64,000 bases of DNA from Splendidivirga corallicola (GCA_030442035.1 JAUJEA010000014.1:62001-126000), one strand, 5' to 3'. Positions 38,001 through 46,343 are shown, counted from the first letter of the stretch. Notes: a model not told the origin generated them from the sequence alone. Made by a program: numbers and translations.

Positions 38001-38890
38001 CCACGGTCACATACACCGCAACAGATGCTAAAGGTAATACAAGCATATGTAGTTTTGATGTTATTGTCGAGGACAATGAAGCGCCTGTAATTACGAATTG
38101 CCCTGTTGATATTTCACAAACAGGCAGTGTTGTTAATTGGAATATTCCTTCTGCTTCGGACAACTGCAGTACACCCACATTGACAAGTACTCATAATCCG
38201 GGAGACAGTTTTCCAACAGGAACTACGGTGGTGACTTATACGGCTGAGGATGCTTCGGGTAATACAAACACTTGCAGTTTTACAATCGAAATATTAATAG
38301 ACAGCAATGGCATTAATAACGAACCTACAGGTCCGAATCTAAACCTTGTCACCAATATGGATACACCCATCGATATATGTTTGGATGTTTCAGATCCGGA
38401 TGGTGATGTGCTATCATTCAATATACCGGCCGGAACCAATGGTCAGATCACAGATATAGATATTGACAATGGGTGTTTCAACTTTGTGCCAGGGGATGGA
38501 TTCATAGGCACAGAGAATTTGACGGTATCTGTTTGTGATGATGGATCACCTTCCTTGTGCATAGATATTGACATTGAGATTCAAGTATTGGATAACCGGG
38601 AAATACGGATAATTAAAGTGTTAACACCTGATCAAGATGGTATTAATGATGTGTGGGTTATCAAAGGAATTGAAAAGTATCCGAGCAATAGCGTCACGGT
38701 CTTTAATAGATGGGGAACGATTGTTTTTGAAAAAAATGGCTATAACAATGTCAATAACTTCTGGAATGGTAAGACAAATGTGAAATCGATTAACAATTCC
38801 AGAAGCCTTCCTGACGGAACTTATTTCTATATGATCAATTTAGGAGATGGGAGTGAACCATTAAAGGGATTTATTGAACTAATGAATTAA
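35087..38890 (+). CDS. T9SS-secreted adhesin: LamG-like domain, eight HYR repeats, type B sorting domain
   Basis: A 1267-residue surface protein. A signal peptide (MLFLLSFLLLGTVVSFAQ) is preceded by a basic segment if translation starts at the TTG at 35087; the ATG at 35165 is the alternative. Residues about 40-280 resemble a LamG/concanavalin-like domain (VLWLNGETL, WDDQSGNNNHATQ). Eight hyalin (HYR) repeats of about 81 residues follow (about 430-1070), each with TDNC, THNPGD, GTTTVTYTATD and a Cys pair. The last 95 residues (TPDQDGINDVWVIKGI, VTVFNRWGTIVF, GTYFYMI) are the gliding-motility type B C-terminal domain for T9SS export. Its stop overlaps the next ATG (TAATG). It probably acts in adhesion or gliding. 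Confidence 0.9.
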   Translation: MQVKRRLNFLDTLVWHLIHKGISLLNMLFLLSFLLLGTVVSFAQTGPGGIGASSTNVLWLNGETLSGGPVTQWDDQSGNNNHATQSVPGQRPIGQLSSIGARNSIRFNGGSKYLEVPDNATLDFGIGNFTIAVVFSRNSDVNNDLYLLSKGAYDPGVAGYSFYGGDNIVNFNVGNGSVLEAASDTHNGTGLANASFVIGTVVRSGDLSIYNGNNAPTTQSLGAFSGNVDNNSALIIGKESGGLAKEWPGNIAEIIMFNHDLNEAQKIILENYLAAKYQLANVNDYFAHDATHGNEVAGIGRVDASNIHTTAKGTSLVTISSPDDMIDGEFLFWGHNNGDLNSSCGTPPPRVWRVDKTGDVGTVTMTFDVSGYTITDENQLSILISNNSGFSGYTVHTAGRVYDSGAKTVTFTGVNLTDDDYFTLSQIMDGILPTITGCPTDITVPANLATCDATVNWTAPNATDNCTLDSFASSHNPGDVFPVGTTTVVYKAIDRIGNVSTCSFNVIVEENINPVISNCPANITIAADAGVCTKNVTWTAPMATDNCGVPTLTSTHNPGDNFPLGTTTVTYTATDAAGNTAVCSFDVTVEDNEDPVITGCPSNITISADAGVCTKNVTWTVPTATDNCGVPTLTSTHNPGDNFPLGTTTVTYTATDAAGNTALCSFDVTVEDNEDPVITGCPLNITISADAGVCTKNVTWTVPAVTDNCGVPTLTSTHNPGDNFPVGTTTVTYTARDGAGNTTLCSFDVIVEDNEDPVITGCLSDVTVPADNGVCSMALNWIVPTVSDNCSGVTMIGSHSPGNSFPIGTTTVTYTATDGAGNTANCSFNITVEDREDPVISNIPSNITIAANPGVCTKNVTWTAPTAADNCGAPTLISTHNSGDNFSLGTTTVTYTATDTYGNTSMGSFDITVEDTEGPVVSGCPGNMTVAPDAGTCSKVVTWAEPIVTDNCSGSTLTSSHSSGDTFAMGITTVTYTATDAKGNTSICSFDVIVEDNEAPVITNCPVDISQTGSVVNWNIPSASDNCSTPTLTSTHNPGDSFPTGTTVVTYTAEDASGNTNTCSFTIEILIDSNGINNEPTGPNLNLVTNMDTPIDICLDVSDPDGDVLSFNIPAGTNGQITDIDIDNGCFNFVPGDGFIGTENLTVSVCDDGSPSLCIDIDIEIQVLDNREIRIIKVLTPDQDGINDVWVIKGIEKYPSNSVTVFNRWGTIVFEKNGYNNVNNFWNGKTNVKSINNSRSLPDGTYFYMINLGDGSEPLKGFIELMN
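36380..38300 (+). repeat. Tandem HYR-domain array, 243-bp period
   Basis: Eight coding repeats with a 243-base (81-residue) period. Units 2, 3 and 4 (about 36622-37350) are nearly identical in DNA as well as protein, while units 1, 5, 6, 7 and 8 have diverged; unit 8 is shorter and has lost its first Cys region. This points to recent duplication of the central units. Confidence 0.9.
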
Positions 38891-39876
38891 TGGAACACAA
38901 ACCCAATAGAAAAAACACAACGATTTTTGCTCGCTATTATATTATAGTAGTACTATGCTTTTTCACCTGTATTAAAACATCCAATGCACAGCAACTAAGT
39001 CATTTTTCTCAATATATGTTCAACGGATTTGCCATAAACCCGGCTTATTCCGGATTGAATGAGGTCTTGAACATTAGTCTGATAAGTAGGCATCAATGGA
39101 CAGGTATTGAGGGTGCTCCCAGTACACAATTATTGTCTGCCCATAGCTTATTTAAAAAGAAGCATATTGGTTTGGGGATTATGGCCATCCATGACAGAAT
39201 TGGGATCCATAAAAGCCTTACACTTTTGAGTAGCTATGCTTATCATATTCAATTAAGGGATAAAATGAAATTATCATTTGGTTTGCAACTTGGGTTCAAC
39301 CAACAAAATTCTGATTTGAGCCAGGTGACCGGACAATTAATAAACATCGCAAATGATCCCAAGCTACTGGGCGCTCAATATTCCAGACTGTCTCCTGAGT
39401 TAGGAGCTGGCATATACTTTAAAAGTGAAAAACTCCAATTGGGCTTTTCTGTCCCCAAAATTGCTGTAAACCAGGTGTTGGATAGTGATCCATTAATTGA
39501 AGGATTCAATGAAACACACTATTTTTTATTTATCAGTTTTTTTCAGGATTTGAACTATAACCTGGCTATCAATCCAAGCGCTTTATTTAAATATGTTGCT
39601 GGAGCCCCCTTAGCGCCGGACGTCAATTTAAATTTGATCATCAATGATGTGCTTTGGTTAGGAACATCATTCCGGCCTGTGGAATCGATAGATTTTATCA
39701 CACAAATGCAATTGACTCCTCAGTTAAGATTGGGCTATGGTTATGATTTTCTTTTAAATGATCTTGCGGATTTGAGAACAGGTTCACATGAGATTCTACT
39801 CAGTTACCTATTTAAGTTTACAAAGTCGAATGTCATTAATCCCAGAAGGCAGCATTTAAAAAGGAGGACAAAATGA
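38890..39876 (+). CDS. PorP/SprF family type IX secretion outer-membrane protein
   Basis: A 328-residue outer-membrane beta-barrel. Signal peptide VVLCFFTCIKTSNAQ, then the family start QQLSHFSQYMFNGFAINPAYSG, SLISRHQWTGIEGAPSTQ and the C-terminal GYGYDFLLNDL...GSHEILLSYLF. PorP/SprF proteins assist the surface attachment of type B-sorted adhesins encoded next to them, as here: the upstream gene encodes such an adhesin and overlaps by one base. The downstream ATG overlaps its stop by four bases. Confidence 0.94.
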   Translation: MEHKPNRKNTTIFARYYIIVVLCFFTCIKTSNAQQLSHFSQYMFNGFAINPAYSGLNEVLNISLISRHQWTGIEGAPSTQLLSAHSLFKKKHIGLGIMAIHDRIGIHKSLTLLSSYAYHIQLRDKMKLSFGLQLGFNQQNSDLSQVTGQLINIANDPKLLGAQYSRLSPELGAGIYFKSEKLQLGFSVPKIAVNQVLDSDPLIEGFNETHYFLFISFFQDLNYNLAINPSALFKYVAGAPLAPDVNLNLIINDVLWLGTSFRPVESIDFITQMQLTPQLRLGYGYDFLLNDLADLRTGSHEILLSYLFKFTKSNVINPRRQHLKRRTK

Positions 39877-41516
39877 GGTGGTTAAGATATTTAAAATTGC
39901 TGATATTGTTTATTAGTGCTTTTCATTTAAATGAGCTTCATGCACAGGAAACCATATTAACAGGACTGAAAAGTAATGAAAAAAGGGCGGATGCACTTCT
40001 TAAGAAAGGTAGGCTGAAGGATGCCCTGGAACTTTATTTATATACCTTCGAACGTAAACGCAAGGATGAGCTTAATTTGAAAATTGCCAGAACCTATTTT
40101 CAACTCAATGATGTCGAGCGTTCTGTTGAGTGGTATAAAAACTTCCTTTTAATCAATGAGACATTGCCTGCAGAGGATCAGTTTCTTTATGCCGAGTCAT
40201 TGACCAGTACAGGTAGCTATGAAGAAGCGATAGATTGGTATACCAAATACTCAACGGAAAATCCTGCTGATTCAAGATCATTAGCTAAAATTAAGCAGCT
40301 AAAGGATCTGACAAATCTGCTTGAGGATTCAGTGATCTATGAGATTCATCCTTTGAAGATCAATTCATCATTTTCAGATTATAGCCCTACTTATTATCAA
40401 AATGGAATTGTGTTTGTTTCGAATAGAGAAAGAACAGACGTTTTAGATGTAAATAGTATCAATGCGGAAGACAGACAGTTCTATCAAACCTTGTATTATA
40501 GCAGATTCAGGGAAACAAATGAGGGTCTTTATGAACAATTTATCCTGGAAGAACCTACTGTGTTTGATAAACAAATGAAAGCAAAATATCATGAGGGGCC
40601 TGTTGCATTTTTCCCGGGAGAAAATAAAATGATCTATACCAAAAATGGTGAGAGTGATCGCAAGGGTAGCACTTTACAGTTGTTTATTGCTGAGAGACAG
40701 AATGGAAAATGGATTGATGTTGCTCCTTTCCCTTTCAACAATATCAATTACTCCGTCAGCCATCCCACCCTAAGCACCGATGGTAAAACAATGTATTTTG
40801 TTAGCAATATGCCGGAAGGTTATGGTGGAACGGATATATACAAAACTCATTATGTGAATGAACATTGGACAAAACCTGTAAATCTTGGCCCCGAGGTAAA
40901 CACGAAAGGTGATGAAAGCTTTCCATTTTTGTTCCAGAATAAGGATTTATACTTTGCCTCTAACGGGCATCCCGGATTAGGCGGCCTTGATATTTTCAAA
41001 TTAAAGACCTTATCAACATCTAATGAAATTGTGAACCTTGGATACCCTGTAAATACTCGATATGATGACTTTTCTATTGCATTGGACTCATTAGGTAAAA
41101 CAGGCTATTTCTGTTCAAACAGAACTCGGCAACCTGATAATGATGATATTTATGCCATTGAAATTAATGATGAAGAACCAGTCAAATTCATTTCTGGTAC
41201 AGTTTGTTTTGCTAATTCATCAGATCAGTCAAATTCAACTACTCAGATCCTCGTGGAGGCAACGGTTCTTTTAATTGATAAAATAAGAAGTGATACTATT
41301 GCACAGGCAATGACCGATAGTAAGGGGGGCTTTATTTTGAAAATCCCATATCCCGGATCATTCAGGCTTTTGACGCAGAAAGAGCAATATGGGTCTCACC
41401 AAATTAATTTTGTTGTTCCGAAAAGAAAATCCTTTCAGCAAAAGCATGATATAGTTCTGGTAAGAAGATGGTCTGATTCAGTAGTTGACAAAAATCATTC
41501 TTATGAAAACCAATAG
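39873..41516 (+). CDS. PD40/WD40-like beta-propeller protein with TPR N-terminus, T9SS adhesin partner
   Basis: A 547-residue exported protein with a signal peptide (LKLLILFISAFHLNELHAQ), TPR-like helices (residues about 25-140, DALELYLYTF, RTYFQLNDVERSVEWYKNF, SYEEAIDWYTKY), PD40 propeller repeats (YSPTYYQNGIVFVSNR, HPTLSTDGKTMYFVSN, DESFPFLFQNKDLYFASN) and a C-terminal carboxypeptidase-regulatory-like beta domain. Relatives such as PorE usually end in an OmpA domain; here none is visible. It is the third gene of an adhesin-PorP-PD40 operon, translationally coupled to the second. Confidence 0.85.
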   Translation: MRWLRYLKLLILFISAFHLNELHAQETILTGLKSNEKRADALLKKGRLKDALELYLYTFERKRKDELNLKIARTYFQLNDVERSVEWYKNFLLINETLPAEDQFLYAESLTSTGSYEEAIDWYTKYSTENPADSRSLAKIKQLKDLTNLLEDSVIYEIHPLKINSSFSDYSPTYYQNGIVFVSNRERTDVLDVNSINAEDRQFYQTLYYSRFRETNEGLYEQFILEEPTVFDKQMKAKYHEGPVAFFPGENKMIYTKNGESDRKGSTLQLFIAERQNGKWIDVAPFPFNNINYSVSHPTLSTDGKTMYFVSNMPEGYGGTDIYKTHYVNEHWTKPVNLGPEVNTKGDESFPFLFQNKDLYFASNGHPGLGGLDIFKLKTLSTSNEIVNLGYPVNTRYDDFSIALDSLGKTGYFCSNRTRQPDNDDIYAIEINDEEPVKFISGTVCFANSSDQSNSTTQILVEATVLLIDKIRSDTIAQAMTDSKGGFILKIPYPGSFRLLTQKEQYGSHQINFVVPKRKSFQQKHDIVLVRRWSDSVVDKNHSYENQ

Positions 41517-41743
41517 CATGAATTTTGTTGAAACGGGAGTTTCCATCCAAAATAATAGATTGAAAATATTATCTTTTTGAAATTTTTCCATTGCGGCAAA
41601 ATAGCCCTAAATGTCCGCAAATTACATGTGAATGATTATCAGTAAAAGGGCATTGTTTGCTCTCCAAGTATTAACGATCTTGATAGTTCAGTTACCAAGA
41701 TTCTGCATTTTCGGGGATGTTATTTTGCTGTTTCAATAGAGTC

Positions 41744-43786
41744 ATGAAAAATGATGGATTTTCTGTAAAAATGTTGATCCATTGTATTTCTTTTCTTTTG
41801 TTTTCTTCCATCTGTTTGGAAACACAAGGCCAGGAAAAAATATTCCTGGATATATATACTTTCAATGAATCACTTGATCCACTCAATCATGTTCAAGTGA
41901 CAATAGATCAGCACAAAGCTTTCAAAACGGACAAAAATGGTAGGGGCAGGTTGGAAGTAGATAGATCCGCACTCCCTCCCAAAGTAGTCACAGCACAAAA
42001 AGAAGGTCTTGAAGTTGCCTCCTGGAACTATAGCAATGGCTCTGTTGAAATTATTCTAAGAAAGATCACCTGGAAAATGATGTCAGGTACTTTAGTAAAC
42101 CAGGAAGGAGTGCCCATACAAGGGGCTAGGATTCAATATAATGGTGTAGGATCAAAGACCGTAACAACAAATGCCGTTGGCGTGTTTGAGTTGAAAGTGC
42201 CAATAGAAGCAGCAGGAATTGAAGAAACCGAAAAACTGAATGTTTTAGGATATCAAGTGGTGGATTTAAGTATTCAGGAAGAAAATGACCCTACGAAGTT
42301 TGTTGTCAAAGCAGTTAAAATATCCGAAAAACCTGGTTCGGAAGATAATCAAGAAAAAGAAGGGATCGTCCTGGGCAAAACTGAAGACCCTGTTAAGCTG
42401 GATTCTCTGGAAGCTCTTTTTGAATTTCTAAATGGCATCGATATCGAAGCGTTAACTGTAGCACAAAGGGCAAAGCTCAACGAGCAGATCATGTTGTTGC
42501 ATGAAAATAAAATTATTACTGTCCTTGACACAACACTTACTTCCCGTCCTTTTAATTTTCTTATTAATGATTCTACCTCCCTTGATGATGATGTGACGAA
42601 TCTGACCCAAGAGGCTATAAGGCAGGCGAATGAGATTATTGAAAGTAGAAATCAGTTTAAAGAACGAATTCAACTAATAGCTGACAAGCTTGACAAAAAG
42701 GGAGCTAACCTCACACAGCTTGAAAGAAACAAGCTGCTGGAGGATATTCTGGATTTGGAAGCTAGTATAGATAAAGCAGCAAAGCTGTTTAACGCCAATC
42801 AGAATGAGACGATCACTCTCTTGAAGCTGGTAAAGGATAGGATTCTCAATATTGATGAGCTGGAAGTAAAACTTCAGGAAAGTGAGAGGCAACGTGAGGA
42901 AGAACAACGTAAATTCAGAAAAAGACTGTTTCAGATTCTTCTGGTCACCCTGGGTATACTGGCAATGGCGTTTTTGTTTTTTGTTCTTGCAAGGAAATTC
43001 AGAAAGCAGAAAAATGAACTGGCGCTGGCTAACGCAGAAATAAACAGGATCAATACAAACCTCGAGGAAATAGTGAAACAACGGACTGAGCTTCTGATTA
43101 AAACAAATGAAGAGCTTGACATGTTTCTCTATAAATCATCACATAATTTAAGAAGACCGTTAAGAAGTATTTTAGGACTTTCTAATATCGCCAATTTGAC
43201 TTTGAAGGATGAAGAGTCAAAAAGACTATTTGAAATGGTTCATGAAACAACCTTTGAAATGGATAAGATGCTGGACAAACTGAAAATGGTCCATGAGATC
43301 GGAGAAGATACGGAGTCAATAGAAGTGAATTTTAAAGAGAGGATTGAAATGATCAGAAACGGCTATGCTGATCTTATTGAAGAAAAAGATATTGAATTGG
43401 AAATAAGTACTCAACAGATCAAAGATTTCAAGTCAAAACCTGCGATTGTAGGAATTATATTGGAAAACCTTATTGAGAATGCCTTGTATTTCAGCACCTC
43501 AGGTTCCAGTGGAAATCCTAAAGTAACGGTTAAAGTGGAAGATGATCCTGATGTAGTGAATATCTCTGTCCGGGATAATGGTATAGGAATAGCAGAAGAT
43601 GTGAGAGAGGGTGTATTTGATATGTTTTTTGTAGGAGATGATGATTCCAAGGGAAATGGACTTGGGCTTTATGTTGCGGAAAAGGCAGTTACAAAATTAA
43701 ATGGAAAAATCAGTTTTGAGAGTGAATTAGGAAAATGGACCACCTTTAACGTTTCACTTCCTAAAGCCAATGGTGTAAATAATTGA
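41744..43786 (+). CDS. Membrane sensor histidine kinase with periplasmic carboxypeptidase-regulatory-like domains
   Basis: A kinase of about 680 residues. Signal peptide IHCISFLLFSSICLETQGQ, two beta-sandwich repeats (about 30-190; LVNQEGVPIQGARIQYNGVG), a charged coiled coil, one membrane span (about 393-413, LFQILLVTLGILAMAFLFFV), a second coiled coil, HisKA (SSHNLRRPLRS, His467 by this start) and HATPase (NLIENALYFS, GIGIAEDVREG, GNGLGLYVAEKA). No receiver domain. I choose the ATG at 41744; the ATG at 41717 is also in frame. It follows the T9SS operon by about 230 bases, so it may sense surface or envelope state; this is inference. Its end overlaps the convergent gene by 33 bases. Confidence 0.85.
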   Translation: MKNDGFSVKMLIHCISFLLFSSICLETQGQEKIFLDIYTFNESLDPLNHVQVTIDQHKAFKTDKNGRGRLEVDRSALPPKVVTAQKEGLEVASWNYSNGSVEIILRKITWKMMSGTLVNQEGVPIQGARIQYNGVGSKTVTTNAVGVFELKVPIEAAGIEETEKLNVLGYQVVDLSIQEENDPTKFVVKAVKISEKPGSEDNQEKEGIVLGKTEDPVKLDSLEALFEFLNGIDIEALTVAQRAKLNEQIMLLHENKIITVLDTTLTSRPFNFLINDSTSLDDDVTNLTQEAIRQANEIIESRNQFKERIQLIADKLDKKGANLTQLERNKLLEDILDLEASIDKAAKLFNANQNETITLLKLVKDRILNIDELEVKLQESERQREEEQRKFRKRLFQILLVTLGILAMAFLFFVLARKFRKQKNELALANAEINRINTNLEEIVKQRTELLIKTNEELDMFLYKSSHNLRRPLRSILGLSNIANLTLKDEESKRLFEMVHETTFEMDKMLDKLKMVHEIGEDTESIEVNFKERIEMIRNGYADLIEEKDIELEISTQQIKDFKSKPAIVGIILENLIENALYFSTSGSSGNPKVTVKVEDDPDVVNISVRDNGIGIAEDVREGVFDMFFVGDDDSKGNGLGLYVAEKAVTKLNGKISFESELGKWTTFNVSLPKANGVNN

Positions 43787-44692
43787 TGCTGCAAAATAGC
43801 CATTGGGTTCTAATTCAAGATTTTCTCCTGGAAGTTCTTTCGGAATAGCATAGTTGTAGTTGAACAATACGCTAAAAGCCTTACGAGTAGCTGTGATAGG
43901 AAGGGAAAATTCGTAATTCATAAGGCCAAACACATTGTCTTCATTTATAATGAATGGTCTTTCATCCCGCTGTCTGAAACCCCTGTTAAATCTGATGGTG
44001 GTGACCAGTGTATTGCCAAATAGTGTAGAAAATGAAGGTCTCAGTTTTACATAATCAAAAAACAAAACATTCTTTATTTTAAAATTCAAAGCAACGTTGC
44101 CCCTGAGCCTGTGAGCGGTTTCACTTCCAAACAAAAAGGAATAGTCAACGCCTAAATCCAAATGCCTGAAATCGAGGTAGGTGGATGCTCTGAGACTATT
44201 TTTTAAAGGGTTCTTAATATCACTGGCACTATAAAAAGAGTGATCGTAGAAGAAAATATAGGACCATTTATTGGTGAAATATCCAAGATACCCAATACCC
44301 AGAACCGTCAGATTGTACTTCGGATCAAATTCGCTATTCCAAAAACCGGTCAAATCTGTAAAAATCCCTGATTTATGATAATAGGTGATGCCTGGATTAA
44401 AACCATACTGCTTTACATTCAGATCACGTCCTGCGCTAAGAACTTCGCTCATAAACCCGACTCGAAATGACAGGGTGGAATATTTACTTTCCATGTTTAA
44501 GAGGCTATCAAGGAGATCTAAAATAGTTAATGAATCTCTTGATAAGTCTGCTTCAAGTTTAGCAAGTTCTTCCAAAAAAGCCTCTGTGTTCAGACTGTCA
44601 GTTTCTTGTTCCTGAGCAATGACATTGTTTTGGCTTAGTGAGTAAGCCAATAGAAAAACAAATACAGTATATGTTGTTAAGCGGTTAAACAT
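43754..44692 (-). CDS. Predicted outer-membrane beta-barrel protein, unknown function
   Basis: A 312-residue protein with a signal peptide (VFVFLLAYSLSQNNVIAQ), a charged linker and then alternating aromatic strands (GFNPGITYYHKSGIFTDLTG, YLGYFTNKWSYIFFYDHSFY, GNVALNFKIKNVLFFDYV, GYFAASIIYTIGFRK), the look of an outer-membrane barrel. I do not recognise a named family. The 3' end overlaps the histidine kinase gene on the other strand by 33 bases. It follows a Spy/CpxP-like gene after 95 bases that contain a structured element, and may be the last member of the sigma factor operon. Confidence 0.65.
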   Translation of the reverse strand: MFNRLTTYTVFVFLLAYSLSQNNVIAQEQETDSLNTEAFLEELAKLEADLSRDSLTILDLLDSLLNMESKYSTLSFRVGFMSEVLSAGRDLNVKQYGFNPGITYYHKSGIFTDLTGFWNSEFDPKYNLTVLGIGYLGYFTNKWSYIFFYDHSFYSASDIKNPLKNSLRASTYLDFRHLDLGVDYSFLFGSETAHRLRGNVALNFKIKNVLFFDYVKLRPSFSTLFGNTLVTTIRFNRGFRQRDERPFIINEDNVFGLMNYEFSLPITATRKAFSVLFNYNYAIPKELPGENLELEPNGYFAASIIYTIGFRK

Positions 44693-44733
44693 GTAAAATC
44701 CTTTGTAGGTGGATAGTGAAAGAGATAGTCAAT

Positions 44734-44777
44734 GGATCTTCCACCCGGGATTACCGGATTTTCACCGGAAATGATCC
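44734..44777 (-). other. Structured intercistronic element
   Basis: Read leftward, GGATC plus TTCC pair with GGAA plus GATCC (nine pairs with small bulges), enclosing two CCGG-containing hairpin-prone segments (CCGGTGAAAATCCGG and an adjacent CCCGGG). It lies between the Spy-like gene and the predicted barrel gene. It has no T tract, so it is not a standard terminator; it could be an RNA-processing or stabilising element. The GGTGAAAATCC string recalls B12 and FMN riboswitches but their other motifs are missing. Confidence 0.4.
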
Positions 44778-44787
44778 TGGAGCATAC

Positions 44788-45285
44788 TTAATTATCCCTT
44801 AATCTATTGACACGATCCCGTTTCCGATCCCGAAGTTGATCCATGCGCCTTCTGTCAGTCTTATTTTGTTCAATTCTCTTCAGTAACATTTCTCTGAATT
44901 GTCTTTCCGCTTGCCTTAATGAAATAATTTGTTCAGCGGAGATCACATCCAATAGTCTTTGAGAATACTCTTTTTCCAGATTGAGCTGCCTTTGTTTGAA
45001 CTCAAAGGCTTCATCCAGGAAGGCTTTCTTCTGCGCATCAGTTAATTTGGCAGGATCAATCCCTTGCCTTTTAACATCATAATCTTTTCTCATGTCGCTG
45101 ACCTTATTCCTGAACTCATTGTACACCGGCCAAAATTTACGTGCCTGCTCAGGTGTCAGATTTAGCTTTCGGGTGATCAAAGCAATCCTGGCAGCCTCAA
45201 TTTTTTCCTGATTGGATGTTTTTTGAGCCAGGACACTAAACTCCAAACCTATGAGAAGTAAAAGTAATATAATGATTCGTTTCAT
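44788..45285 (-). CDS. Spy/CpxP-like periplasmic protein
   Basis: A 165-residue exported helical protein: signal peptide RIIILLLLLIGLEFSVLAQ, then LNLTPEQARKFWPVYNEFRNKVSDM, a variant of the LTxxQ motif of Spy/CpxP chaperones, and a second motif VISAEQIISLRQAERQFREML. The last 30 residues are very basic (RRRMDQLRDRKRDRVNRLRDN, split over one helix). Encoded after an acidic membrane protein and an ECF sigma factor on the same strand; such trios are common envelope-stress modules in Bacteroidota. Role as a periplasmic chaperone or regulator is inferred. Confidence 0.75.
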   Translation of the reverse strand: MKRIIILLLLLIGLEFSVLAQKTSNQEKIEAARIALITRKLNLTPEQARKFWPVYNEFRNKVSDMRKDYDVKRQGIDPAKLTDAQKKAFLDEAFEFKQRQLNLEKEYSQRLLDVISAEQIISLRQAERQFREMLLKRIEQNKTDRRRMDQLRDRKRDRVNRLRDN

Positions 45286-45306
45286 TTTTCTCTTGTTTTC
45301 AATTGG

Positions 45307-45750
45307 CTAAAAATACTCCTCGGAAATATCATACTCCTGAAAAATTTCTTCTAACTCATCACTCTCCAGGTCCATATTTTCCAGCAAGTCTACATCTTCC
45401 TCGATCATATCTATTGACAGATTTTCAATGTCAATATTTTCCAATATTTCCTCAGTGCTAATATCGTTATTTTCCAGATAGACAATCATGTCTTCTATGG
45501 TTACATCGGCCAGTAAGGCATTAGGATCTATATCATCAGATTTTACTTTGAAGAAAGCCAGATAAAGACCGAAAACCACCACTAAAGCCGGAAGTGCATA
45601 CCTGAGAGAGAATTTCATGACAGGGAATTTCCAGATACTTTTTTTGGTTGTCACCTGTTCCTGAATTCTATTGGGAAGCTTTTCAAAATACCTGTCAGGC
45701 GTTGTGAAAAGGTTCTTTTTTTCAATATCATCCAACTTAAATGGTTTCAT
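45307..45750 (-). CDS. Acidic single-span membrane protein, putative sigma-factor partner
   Basis: A 147-residue protein: a cytoplasmic N-terminal segment with the motif FTTPDRYFEKLPNRIQEQV that recurs in Bacteroidota proteins next to ECF sigma factors, one membrane span (about 51-67, LRYALPALVVVFGLYLAFF), and a strongly acidic extracytoplasmic tail with repeated I-D/E-x-L-like units (EEILENIDIENLSIDMIEED). It is encoded 53 bases after the sigma gene. An anti-sigma-like role is plausible from position and topology; no ZAS zinc motif is present. Confidence 0.65.
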   Translation of the reverse strand: MKPFKLDDIEKKNLFTTPDRYFEKLPNRIQEQVTTKKSIWKFPVMKFSLRYALPALVVVFGLYLAFFKVKSDDIDPNALLADVTIEDMIVYLENNDISTEEILENIDIENLSIDMIEEDVDLLENMDLESDELEEIFQEYDISEEYF

Positions 45751-45803
45751 TTTGCTGTTGTTTTTTCGCTCATGTTTATTAGACTTCTATTAGATTCAAA
45801 GGT

Positions 45804-46343
45804 TTAATCCTCCGACATAATTTCTTCAATTTTTTTTACTGCATGATGATAGCTCGCTTTCAGACTTCCGATGCTTGTTTCAGTTATCTCAGCAATTTGG
45901 TCATATTTCATTTCATCAAAGTATTTCATATTGAATACCAACCGCTGTTTGTCCGGTAGCTTCAATAATGCTTTTTGCAGTCTTTTTTGAATTTCGTCCC
46001 CGTCCACGTAAGGGCTGCTATCAATTTTCGAAGCAAGTTCATTTTCCACATCTCCCAATGAAAAAAAGAAACGTTTTCTTTTTTTGTTTAAGAAAGTCAG
46101 GCATTCGTTCGTAGCTATCCGGTAGATCCAGGTATAAAGCTGTGAGGCTTCTTTGAAATTAACGAGGTTCTTCCAAATTTTGATAAATACCTCCTGAACA
46201 AGGTCATCCGTGTCGTCATGATCAATAACCATTTTACGAATATGCCAGTAAACCTTTTCCTGATACTTTCTTACCAGAAGATTATAAGCGTAGTTTCTGG
46301 TGTCTTCGTTTCTAAATTTTTCAAGTAGTTCCTTATCTTCCAA
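45804..46343 (-). CDS. ECF-type RNA polymerase sigma factor
   Basis: A 179-residue sigma-70 family factor. Region 2: LVRKYQEKVYWHIRKMVIDHDDTDD, LVQEVFIKIW and YTWIYRIATNECL; region 4: LPDKQRLVFNMKYFDEMKYDQIAEITETS. The only in-frame start giving full region 2 is TTG at 46343. First gene of a leftward unit with the acidic membrane protein and the Spy-like protein, so probably an envelope-stress sigma factor. Divergent from the MarR gene. Confidence 0.92.
   Translation of the reverse strand: MEDKELLEKFRNEDTRNYAYNLLVRKYQEKVYWHIRKMVIDHDDTDDLVQEVFIKIWKNLVNFKEASQLYTWIYRIATNECLTFLNKKRKRFFFSLGDVENELASKIDSSPYVDGDEIQKRLQKALLKLPDKQRLVFNMKYFDEMKYDQIAEITETSIGSLKASYHHAVKKIEEIMSED

Noticed and set aside
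36380-38300. CRISPR-like direct repeats
   Set aside because: The period is 243 bases, in frame, and encodes HYR domains; there are no spacers or cas genes.
44734-44777. Cobalamin or FMN riboswitch, because of the GGTGAAAATCC string
   Set aside because: The B12 box, the GCxACTGT-like core and the FMN CCGGCGGT motif are missing, the element is only 44 bases long, and the downstream gene is an outer-membrane protein of unknown type.
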